Source of the DNA: Corinectria fuckeliana
Lineage: Eukaryota > Ascomycota > Sordariomycetes > Hypocreales > Nectriaceae
NCBI GenBank assembly: GCA_019137255.1
Contig: WPDH01000080.1
Span: forward strand, 186,001 to 250,000
Reading direction: 5' to 3'
DNA: 64,000 nucleotides
The notes under the pieces are model-generated. The model did no database searches. It saw only the letters and a program-made list of their open reading frames with translations, and was not told the DNA's origin. Shown here piece by piece: positions 55,201 through 64,000 of the stretch (position 1 is its first letter; each line of letters opens with the position of its first letter). Both the position numbers and the translations under genes were made by a program.

Positions 55201-56559
55201 CACTCCGCCTCCGCCGGCGCTTGCTTGCTTGCCAGCTGCCAAAAAACACGGCTTGACTGAACTGCCAGCTGCCAGCTGCAACGCACCTAACTGTTCGCCG
55301 TCACTGTTCCCTGTTCACTGTCACCCACGGCTGGGCTGTTCACCGTCACCGTCACCCACTGCCAACTGTCAGCCACCAGTTGTTCACGCCTACCTCGATA
55401 CTTAAATCCCACCCTGCTGCCAACTTCCTCCTTCTTTCTTCCCTCCTTCACGCTTCCCCCTTCTCCTCTAAATTTAATCACCCTCCTCCCTCTCGGTCGA
55501 CAAAGTGTCGATAGCACCTTCAGCACGACAGTAGAGAACACCACTTTGCCTTCCGTATCCTCTCTTTAATTACCCACACGCCTACCTTATCTTCACGATA
55601 ATTCCGACCATCGTCCTTGGCTCTTCCCCTTTTGGAGCGCGAGCACATTATTTTGCTACCAACCTTACGACGGCATCACCTTCCTTAATACAGGTATCTG
55701 CAGCCTTAGGTAAGTGATACCTTCTTCATCCCTTTTCGTCATCCTCTCCTCGTCTTCCTTTTCTACTCTCCATCCCTCCCCCTCCTCCATTCTTCTTCTT
55801 CTTCTTCTCACATCTTCCACCGGTTCTCGCCACTCTCCTTCAAGCCAACCTCCCATGCGGTGGCCGATCTCTTCTGAACCCCATCTTGCTCGATAGCTTG
55901 TTCTATCTTACTTACTCTCGCTTCATCTCAGAGTCTTGGTACCCCAGCATTTTCCGTTGTTGGCCTCTCCCGTCCCTCGGGATCCTCTTTGTACCACCAA
56001 GTAGTTGGCACTCAGTCAACGGTGAGTTCCTCTTCATGTCCCTCTCGTCTGCTTAGCCTCCCTCGACCTTCGATCTCGTCTTCATCCCCTTTGGCCTTGC
56101 TTCTTAGCTGGCGTGGTGTGCTCTTCTACCATACCGTTCTGCACGGTCTTCGCATGTGCCTTCATCCCAGCTACCCAAGAATGCTTCCCTGGGCATGCAT
56201 CCTGCCAGCCTGTTTGCCCAGTCCTCTTTTGTATCCCTGATTCTTTCTCTCGAACTTGTGCTAACATCCTATTGCAACAGAATCTTTGCACCTACACCTT
56301 GATCAATCGCCATTTCCAACTCAAGAAGTTGATTTGTTTCCATTCAAGTAAGTCTTGCTTGCCTTTGCCCATGGCCCTGGAAGCCTCCTGGAGCGGTCTG
56401 AACACGCTACTCGCATGCTTGGGGTCTCGCACTTGGTCTTCGCCAATGCGTCCTTGTACCCAATCACGCAATTGCCATATCTATGAGAACCTTCAGCTGA
56501 CTGACTTCTTCTTGGCGCAGACACTCCCAAAAGCTATCATCTTCACACCACAACAAAAG
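55201..56559 (+). promoter_or_regulatory. Promoter and intron-containing 5' leader of the RRM gene
   Basis: The plus strand is strongly C/T-rich from about 55400 to 56060. Three leader introns are suggested. Intron 1 has donor GTAAGT at 55710 and acceptor CAG at 55931 or 55947. Intron 2 has donor GTGAGT at 56022 and a perfect GCTAAC branch site before the acceptor at 56280. Intron 3 has donor GTAAGT at 56348, a CTGAC branch site and the acceptor at 56520. The last leader exon, 56521-56559, runs into the start codon. A CTGCCAG heptamer repeat lies at 55262-55279. The transcription start is not determinable. Confidence 0.6.
55262..55279. repeat. CTGCCAG heptamer repeat
   Basis: Two and a half perfect copies of CTGCCAG, close to a GCTT repeat and to repeated GTTCACTGTCACC-like blocks at about 55300-55360. 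Confidence 0.8.
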
Positions 56560-58516
56560 ATGGAAGCCGCCAGTATTGCTGGCCCTTATCTCTCCGGCCA
56601 GCCAAACAGAGGCCACCACTCCCATCTTGCGATCCCAGGATCTAACGAACACAATGGCATGTTGGGTCAGTTTCAGGGCATGTCATTGGGAGGCATGAAC
56701 ATGGCCAATGGCCCAGCTCCACTTCACATGGGGCCATCGTACATGCTCGGTCCGGAGGGTCAGTTTGTCCTCGCTCCTATGCCTACTTCGCAGTCGATGG
56801 GCCTGAGCCATTCCACTGAGAATGGTTACAATGCCTTCTCGCTCAACGGTGCCTATGGAAACCCTTATGTTGGTTTGCCAGTTCCGCTCATGCCGTTCAC
56901 ACCTGGCCGATCCAACGCTGCCCACCATCGCATGGATCGTGGTCACTCGGAAGTCCCCGGTCTGGAGAACCGTCGGGGGTCTTACTCAACCACAGAGTCT
57001 ACCCCTGCAACTCCATTCTACACTGGCATCTCTCATCGCGAGAATGGACCTCGTGTTGCCAGCCTGGACAGATCAACCTACACAACCCCTTCTCCCCAGC
57101 AGATGGGAATGGGGCACATGCACGGGGAAGCTCCTGGGAAACCAGCTCTTCCCACTGTCTCTGAGCACGCACTCGAAGAGCTGTTGAAGAAAAACCCAGC
57201 TGTTCCCAAGGCAGTCCCCGCAGTCTTCACCCCTCCGGGACAGATGAAGAGCCTGGAGCAGAGTCTGGAAAACCGCATCCCAGGTAATCGCAATGTGTAC
57301 ATCCGTGGCCTCCACCCCACGACCGACGACGAGCTGCTTTATCAGTTTGCGGTTCGTTTTGGAGCTGTTGAAACATCGAAGGCGATCATTGACACCGGTA
57401 CTGGTGCATGCAAGGGGTACGTTTCTCAGACACGTTCTATGATGACTTGCTGACAACCATCTAGTTTCGGCTTTGCGAAGTTCTATGACGTCGCTGATTC
57501 GGAGACCTGCATCCGCGGATTCTACCGCCTTGGTTATGAAGTCGGTTTCGCCCGGGTCAGTAATAGGTCTATCCGTGCACATTGCGAGAGATCTTCTGAC
57601 AGGCCTTGCCAGGAATCTTTTAACTCGCGTCTCAAAGCTGAGGGAGATGAGCTGTCTGCCAACCTGTACATCTCCAATCTTCCAAAGACATTGACTGAAG
57701 TGGTGAGTCTCTCCTACTACCTGCCACGAACTGCCATGCTGACCTTGAGTAGGAGCTTGGCACAATTTTCTTGGGCTACACCATCTTGTCCAGCAAGATT
57801 CTTCGTGATAGCATGGGGAACAGCCGTGGGGTTGGTTTTGCTCGGTATGTTCATGTTGTGAAACCAACAGTCTACGAAACTGACCACTGTGCAGTTTCGA
57901 GAATCGGGATGTCTGCGACGACATTATTCGAAAGTTCAATGGTGTTGGTATCGGCGAGGAAGGGCTCTTGATGAACATTCGATATGCAGACACTCCTGCG
58001 CAAAAGGAACTCAAGCGCGTGACTGCCGAGCGTCGCCAGTTCCGCACCAACGAGTACAACATTGGTGCCTACGGAACCCCCCTTGTGGGAATGAACCCAA
58101 TCATGTATGGATCTCAACCTCAACAATGGAGACGACCTGTCCCGCAAGTCGCCCGACTGTAAGTCTCGATATCCAAATTCTGTTTGATGACCCTCATTAA
58201 CCCGGATGCAGCACACCCACCATCGCTCCACCAGTCTCGATCTCCGCGGCCTCGGAGGGAGGCAATGCAGTGCGACCCTCGGGGTCGCAGCGTGGTTATC
58301 GGTACGAAGGTTTGTCGCGGTGCTATCCCGGGTTCTTCTAACCTCTTGAGCAGGACGGCTATGAGTTCGAGCGCGGATGGCACCATTGCTACACCAACGT
58401 CTTCCGAGTGTGACGAGAGCGTCACAATCCACGCGGATAAGATCGTTGTCAGCGCTTCGACGGACTCGTCTCCGTCTGTCAAGAAAGAGTCGTCGATCAA
58501 GAAGGACACCCAGTAG
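56560..58516 (+). CDS. RNA-binding protein with two RRM domains
   Basis: Seven coding exons (56560-57416, 57465-57555, 57613-57702, 57753-57844, 57895-58158, 58212-58301, 58354-58516) join in frame to 548 residues. The first 240 residues are Gly/Met/Pro/Asn-rich, prion-like low complexity. RRM1 starts about 245 (NVYIRGLHPTTDDELLYQF) with RNP1 KGFGFAKF at 285-292. RRM2 has RNP2 LYISNL at 334-339 and RNP1 SRGVGFARF at 370-378. A Ser/Thr-rich tail follows. The arrangement resembles RBMS/MSSP-type and fungal Mug28/Msa1-like single-stranded nucleic-acid binders, but the specific orthologue is uncertain. One intron interrupts each RRM close to its RNP1 motif. The gene has a long spliced leader, suggesting post-transcriptional control. 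It converges on RIO2. Confidence 0.9.
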
Positions 58517-58950
58517 TCTGCACGTGTTGTTTGGCATGGACTAATATTGCGCATTCATGTCACTCATCGCATCCATTCTTTTTTCTCATCATGGCTTCTT
58601 GGGACTGTCTTTTTACAACTTCGACGCAGTGTTATGCAACGGCGGAACATGTTACGGCCTGAGGTAGCTGGTAAAAATCGATGACTTGTGTTATGCCCTA
58701 TTTTATGAGCTCTTGTACTTTAGATTTTAGGGAGGACAGTCGTGTCATTACAAGTCTAAAATGTTGGCGTTTGGCCTGAGAAGAATAAAAACCTATATCT
58801 CTCATTGTCCATCACTCTATTATAACCATTCATGTGCGGTAGCAACAATTGAAAAAGCCCCGCGATGATGGTAGAACGGATACGGCGTAAAAATAGGAGC
58901 AAGGACGATGACTCTCAGTATATTCTTCATGGGTATCATTACTTCTCATC
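58517..58950. other. Convergent spacer, RRM gene / RIO2
   Basis: T-rich then A-rich 3' flanks of two convergent genes; an AATAAAAA string at about 58784-58791 may be a polyadenylation signal. No gene. Confidence 0.6.
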
Positions 58951-59071
58951 TCAAACGGCTAGCTTGGCCATGGATTCACTAGGGACTTCTACATCCCGAA
59001 CGTCATCTCCTAGAAGGCCTCCGGATGCCCCGTCGTCGTGTTCGGCCTCTTCATCTTCGTCCTCACTGTCT

Positions 59072-59103
<32 letters not shown>

Positions 59104-60212
59104 CTCACCCTCCCCACCCTGGCCCTTCAACTCTGCCTTTGCCCTAATTGCAGCCTCCAGATCTTTTAGCATCTTCTTGGTGAAACCAGATGCTTCAGCC
59201 GTCGCATCGAGCCTCTTGGCGCCATCTTTGCCCATGCTTTTCTTGGCATTCTTGAAAAATGGGCCAGGCTCTGAGGTAACAAAGTGAAAGCGCCTCTCGA
59301 AAAAGCGTTTTACACAGTTTACGTCTCGGTCGAAGTACATTTCTGCATTTTGGTGCTCCATTGACACCATCTGGGGGAAGTCGATAAGGATGGGCTCCAA
59401 CGTGAGCACTTCTTGACCATCTTCCCCCTTGGACCTGTGCTCTATAACTAGAATGTTGAACTCATTGTAATCGCCGTGGATCAGCCCATGCTTGGCAAGT
59501 CGCAGGATGAGGCCAATCAAGTCGGCATATAGAGATGCTGGATCGGGGACTTCGGCGATTTGGCGGAGGGGAAATGCGTCGATCAGGCTCATGACGATGG
59601 TATGGCGGGAATGCGCCAGTGGCTCTGGAACGGGGAACCCCTCGTCGCGAAGGGCTTGCATAAATGTGAATTCCTTCATCGCAGCTAGCCTTGAAAGGTA
59701 CATCCAGGATCCGGATGCGCCTTTCTTGAGGTAGTCTCGGTTCGACTTGACGGTTCGGAAGGAGATTCGGCCGAGTCGATGGATCTTGAGGACCAGTTGC
59801 TTGCCTGTCTGGTCTGCGACAACCATGATGTCACTTTCCTTGCCTACGCCGATTCGGTTTCCGACGCTGTAAACAATCTTTCGCTGGGAGTGGGCGTGAA
59901 GGGCCAGATAGTCGAGGCCGCCGTAGGTCAAGCGATAGCCGTCGTACTTGGCCTCCTTGACTCGGGCGATTAGACCGACTTTGGCGAGGGCAGAGATACT
60001 TCTGTGGACACCTCCGGGGCCGCCCTTGAGGCGGGAGATCTTCTCAATCAGAGATGTTGGGACAAGCTCGTGGTTCTTGCTGCCCATCTCGACCTAGAAT
60101 CCTGTCAGATCCTCGTGAGCGACACCTCGATGGACTAGATGGGACATACTGCGATCAGAACTCGCCAGTCCTCGTCGATGAGGTAGCGCATAGCCTTGGT
60201 ATCCAACTTCAT
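58951..60212 (-). CDS. RIO2: RIO2, atypical serine protein kinase for 40S maturation
   Basis: Exon 1 (60212-60150) encodes MKLDTKAMRYLIDEDWRVLIA. A 56-nt intron leads to exon 2 (60093-58951), for 401 residues in all. The N-terminal winged helix typical of Rio2 is clear (SLIEKISRLKGGPGGVHRSI). The RIO kinase domain has P-loop IGVGKESD at 102-109, Lys124 in VLKIHRLG, catalytic HGDYNEFN at 227-234 with Asp229 and Asn234, and metal-binding Asp259 in IDFPQ. By family knowledge Rio2 binds pre-40S particles and its ATPase cycle releases assembly factors. The C terminus has a run of ten Asp coded by a perfect GTC microsatellite (plus strand) and ends SESMAKLAV. It is divergent from RPN1. Confidence 0.96.
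59074..59103. repeat. GTC trinucleotide microsatellite within RIO2
   Basis: Ten perfect GTC units on the plus strand encode the ten-Asp tract of RIO2. Length changes would keep the frame. Confidence 0.95.
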
Positions 60213-60705
60213 GATGGGCAGAAACGTCTGAGGCTGGCCTGCAAATATTCGAAGAAAGAAACCAAGTGGATGTGTCAAATGCGTCGGGGATTCATATGGA
60301 CGTGGGGTTGAACCTTGAGATATCGTCGCATGGTGGGGTTATCCTAGAAATTTTGGCGATAAGACCGAATCGAAGATGGAGGGCGTTATCTCGGACATTA
60401 GTCGGGTAACTTTGAGCAGCGCTGCACGTGATCGCGAGGCTGGGCCGGACCCGTTTTGCAGGCGGCAGCGCCTGGCGTAACCAGAGCTACCTGGATACAG
60501 CACAGCACCTTGAGCTTTACCAAGCGGCTCCATCACCTTCCATCTACCAAGACGAATACTCACGACCCCATCAACAATCCGACATCACCACTCCCAAATT
60601 TGGCGGCCACAGTTCAGACGCCCTCCGAGTCACTCCCCAGCGACCTTCTCCCTCCCCAATCTGTTCTGCGGAGCTGCCACAGACGCCTAAGCCGACGAAG
60701 TCAAC
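60213..60705. promoter_or_regulatory. Bidirectional promoter, RIO2 / RPN1
   Basis: 493 bp between the two divergent start codons. No exact proteasome-associated GGTGGCAAA element was seen on either strand; a near-palindromic CCAAATTTGG lies at about 60595-60604. Composition is mixed, with a C/A-rich leader ahead of RPN1. Confidence 0.6.
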
Positions 60706-63579
60706 ATGGCACAGGACAGCGAAGTGCCCAAGGCGGCGGACAAGGGCAAGGGCAAGGCCGTTGATGACGCGAAGAAGGACAAGCCCGTGGCAAATGGCAA
60801 GAAGGAGGATGACAAGACTCGTATGGGTATCCCGCTACGTTTGCGATGCGACTTGTTGCTAACCAACATCTAGCTGCTGAGGAGGAGCTCAGCGAGGAGG
60901 ATCAGCAACTCAAGAATGAGCTTGACATGATTGTTGAGCGCCTGACAGTGAGTGGCACGCAATTGAGAGAGCGACGCGCGCTTGCAACAAATATCTAACT
61001 GCGACTAGGAGTCAAACAAGGACCTCTATAAGCCAGCCCTGGAAGCGATGAAGACCTCTATTAAGACATCGACGTCATCCATGACCGCAGTACCGAAGCC
61101 GTTGAAGTTCCTGCGACCACACTACGAGTCGTTGATAAAGCTTTACGAGGAATGGCCGGAGAGCGAGGACAAGACCTCGTTGGCAGATGTTCTATCCGTC
61201 ATCGGCATGACGTTCTCGGACGAGGATAGACAGGACACCCTCAAGTTCCGACTTCTAGCGCCGACTTCTGATATCGCTTCTTGGGGACACGAGTATGTCC
61301 GACATTTGGCGCTGGAGATCGGCGAGGTGCATGGCAAGCGAATCACAGCGGACGAGCCAACAAAGGATTTGGTCGAACTCGCCCTGAGCTTGATTCCCCT
61401 CTTCCTTAAGAGCAACGCTGAGGCTGACGCCGTGGATCTCATGAGCGAGCTGGAGATCATTGAGGACCTTCCCAAATTCGTTGACGAGAACACCTACGCG
61501 AGAGTGTGTCTATACATGGCCAGCATGGTCCACCTACTCACTTACCCGGACAACGAGACCTTCCTTCGGACGGCGCACAACATCTACATCGAGTACAAGC
61601 AATTTGCCCAGGCCATGGTTCTTGCCATTCGACTCAACGACGTTGACCTGATCAAGACCGACTTAGACAAGGCGGAAGACCCCGCGCTGAAGAAGCAGCT
61701 GGCATTTTTGATTGCCCGTCAACGAATAGTCCTAGACCTTCCTGGGGATTCGGCGGAGGAGCAGGAAGTCTCGGAGTGCCTTTCCAATCTTAAGCTGTCG
61801 GAACACTTCAAGGCTCTCGGCAAGGAGCTCAACATTTTAGACCCCAAGACTACAGAGGAGATCTACAAGAGCCACCTCGAGAGCAGCCGCGTTGCCGGCA
61901 TGACCAACCTGGACTCCGCCCGGCATAACCTCGCTGCTGCATTCGTCAACGCCTTTGTCAATGCTGGATTCGGTAATGACAAGATGATGCTAGTGGATGG
62001 CGAGAAGGAGACGTGGGTATGGAAGACTAAGGCTGATGGTATGATGTCGACTGTTGCCTCAATGGGTACGCTTCTCCTTTGGGACATTGAGAACGGGCTC
62101 GACAAAATTGACAGATACACCTACTCTTCGGAACCTGAGATCTCGGCCGGCGCCATGCTTGCCATTGGTATAATGAACTCGGGTGTTCAAATCGACTCGG
62201 AGCCAGCCCTCGCTCTGCTCGGTGACTCTGACAAGCTGAACCACAGCAACCCCCTTATCCGAACAGCCTGCATCATGGGTTTGGGTCTATCCTATGCTGG
62301 CTCAAACAAGGAAGATGTTCTGGAGCTTCTCTTGCCCATCATCTCCGACTCATCTCAGGATATGCAGATTTCCGCCATGGCGGCACTGGCTTGCGGTCTC
62401 ATCTTTGTTGGCTCTTCTCACCCTGAAGTTAGCGAGGCCATCATCACAACGTTGATGGATGATGACCGAAAGAACCAGCTGACCGATAAATGGACACGGT
62501 TCCTGGGTCTTGGCCTGGGTCTCCTCTTCTTCGGGCGACAAGAAGAGGTCGATGTCATTCTGGAGACTCTCAAGGCCATCGATCACCCCATGGCGAAGGC
62601 CACTGCTGTTCTCGCCGAGATTTGCGCCTGGGCCGGCACTGGTGCTGTGTTGAAGATCCAGGAGCTGCTACATATCTGCAACGAGCATCAAGAAGAGTCT
62701 GACGAGAAGAAGGGCGATGAACTTCTCCAGGCTTATGCCGTCATCGGCATTGCGTTGGTGGCCATGGGTGAGGAAGTTGGACAGGAGATGGTCCTGCGAC
62801 AGTTCGGCCACCTTATGCACTACGGCGAGGCCAATATCCGCAAAGCTGTGCCCCTAGCCATGGGTCTTATCAGCCCTAGCAACCCCCAGATGAAGGTCTA
62901 CGACACCCTTTCGAGATACAGCCACGACAACGATCCCGAGGTCGCCATCAACGCCATCTTCGCCATGGGTCTGCTGGGTGCGGGTACCAACAACGCGCGG
63001 TTGGCCCAGCTGCTTCGACAGCTCGCCAGCTACTACCATCGCGACCAAGACGCCCTGTTCATGGTGCGCATCGCCCAAGGTCTCCTCCACATGGGCAAGG
63101 GCACCTTGTCTATTAGCCCCTTCCATACCGACCGCCAGGTGCTGTCCCGCGTCTCGGCAGCTGGCCTCCTCGCTACTATCATGGCCATGATCGAACCCAA
63201 GGAGTTTATCACCGGAAACTCGCACTACCTCCTCTACTTCCTCGTCACCGCTATGCACCCACGCTTCCTCGTTACTCTCGATGAGAAACTCAACCCCTTG
63301 AAGGTCAACGTCCGCGTTGGTCAAGCCGTCGACGTCGTGGGCCAGGCCGGTCGACCCAAGACCATCACTGGCTGGCAGACTCAGAGCACCCCTGTTGTTC
63401 TTGCTTACGGCGAACGCGCGGAGCTCGAGGATGAAGAGTATATCAGCCTCAACAGCAACATGGAGGGCCTAGTGATTCTGCAAAAGGTAAGCCCATGATG
63501 TACCACTGGCGACACGACTTGAGCTACTGAACCATGCTAATATTTTGCCTAGAATCCGGATTGGGAGGAGGAGAAATAG
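60706..63579 (+). CDS. RPN1: 26S proteasome regulatory subunit RPN1
   Basis: Four exons (60706-60820, 60874-60947, 61009-63486, 63553-63579) encode 897 residues, the usual length. The N terminus is Lys/Asp-rich (KAADKGKGKAVDDAKKDKP). The conserved body opens with KFLRPHYESLIKLYEEWPES and contains the proteasome/cyclosome repeats around residues 400-750 (for example ALGLIFVGSSHPE-like CGLIFVGSSHPEVSE and GLGLGLLFFGRQEEV). The C terminus ends NPDWEEEK, as expected. By family knowledge Rpn1 is the base scaffold that binds ubiquitin, shuttle factors and Ubp6 and contacts the Rpt ring. The last exon holds just nine codons including the stop. The ATG at 60706 is the first in frame with the conserved N terminus. 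Confidence 0.97.
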
Positions 63580-64000
63580 ACAAAGAAAGGTTATGCGAGT
63601 GAGCGCTGGGGTTGGTTGGTCCGGGATGGACAGGTCATAGGTCAGGCCTCGTTACACTGTATAGTAATCTGCTGTGAGCGCAAACAAGAAGGAGGAGTCA
63701 AATGGCATTGGTAGACGGTCAAATCGGTTACAATTCCGCGTCTCCGTTCTGATGATATTTCCGTCCGCAAAGTAGCGCCAGTGTCCCCCAACCAATCCAT
63801 GTGTGAACATGAGAAGGGGACGTTTAATAACCATGCCTTGTAAAGTTGTTCGTAATCATGCAGCAAAAGTCCCATCACAGGGACAGCGTTCCCGAGTACC
63901 CAGCTACTTCTATAATGCATATTGCTTGTTCCTTATAAAAAAACCCTGTATGTATCCAAAAAGAAATCCATCGACAATAATCACCACGTGTCGGGGCCAA
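63580..64000. other. RPN1 3' flank
   Basis: RPN1 3' UTR and following sequence to the window edge. An A-rich string near 63937-63946 may be processing-related. Short minus-strand open frames at 63642-63920 have no recognisable motif. Confidence 0.5.

Overview
The window is nuclear DNA of a filamentous ascomycete (Pezizomycotina, most likely a Sordariomycete). The genes are protein-coding with short GT..AG introns, mostly 48-100 nt, several with a CTAAC- or CTGAC-like branch site. Exons are GC-rich with strong third-position bias. The products are typical fungal single-copy proteins: STU1, SEH1, a delta-9 desaturase fused to cytochrome b5, mitochondrial LON, RRG7, TAO3/PAG1, cytochrome P450 reductase, RIO2 and RPN1. 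No operons, bacterial-type mobile elements, CRISPR arrays, rRNA or convincing tRNA genes are visible. Species cannot be fixed from the sequence alone.

Layout: 1-515 is the 3' end of a RhoGAP gene. It converges on the CLASP-type microtubule gene STU1 (1646-5136, minus). Then come a basic-secretory-protein-like metallopeptidase (6370-7182), a membrane-anchored protein of unknown function (7411-8526, minus), a nucleotidyltransferase-fold-like gene of unusual composition (9853-10808), and a small spliced gene for a 68-residue protein (12530-12793, minus). A gene-poor stretch precedes a cyclin L-like gene (14919-15889, minus), the nucleoporin gene SEH1 (16899-18384) and the delta-9 desaturase (19489-20977, minus). 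The desaturase 5' side holds a poly-G run containing two undetermined bases. After 3.5 kb without a gene comes an unusual kinase-like protein (24506-27659, minus), then about 4 kb without a gene.

The second half is denser: mitochondrial Lon (31803-35265, minus), a small charged protein (36270-36767), a URE2-type glutathione transferase (36971-37871, minus), RRG7 (38553-39350, minus), the 2551-residue TAO3/PAG1 morphogenesis scaffold (39733-47716, minus), NADPH-cytochrome P450 reductase (50809-53011), a two-RRM RNA-binding protein with a long intron-containing leader (coding 56560-58516), RIO2 (58951-60212, minus) and RPN1 (60706-63579). RIO2 and RPN1 are divergent and share a 493-bp promoter.

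The window is mainly conserved housekeeping genes, without a functional cluster. Shared themes are cell shape and microtubules (RhoGAP, STU1, TAO3), mitochondrial maintenance (LON, RRG7), ER redox and lipid chemistry (desaturase, P450 reductase) and protein or ribosome turnover (RPN1, RIO2). No clearly new system was found. The best leads for novelty are the nucleotidyltransferase-like gene, the 68-residue spliced gene, the kinase-like protein with altered catalytic motifs, the start codon of TAO3 lying alone on a 4-nt coding exon, and a recurrence of 7-nt-period tandem repeats in gene-free DNA. Exon boundaries were set by hand from reading-frame continuity and splice signals, with no transcript evidence.
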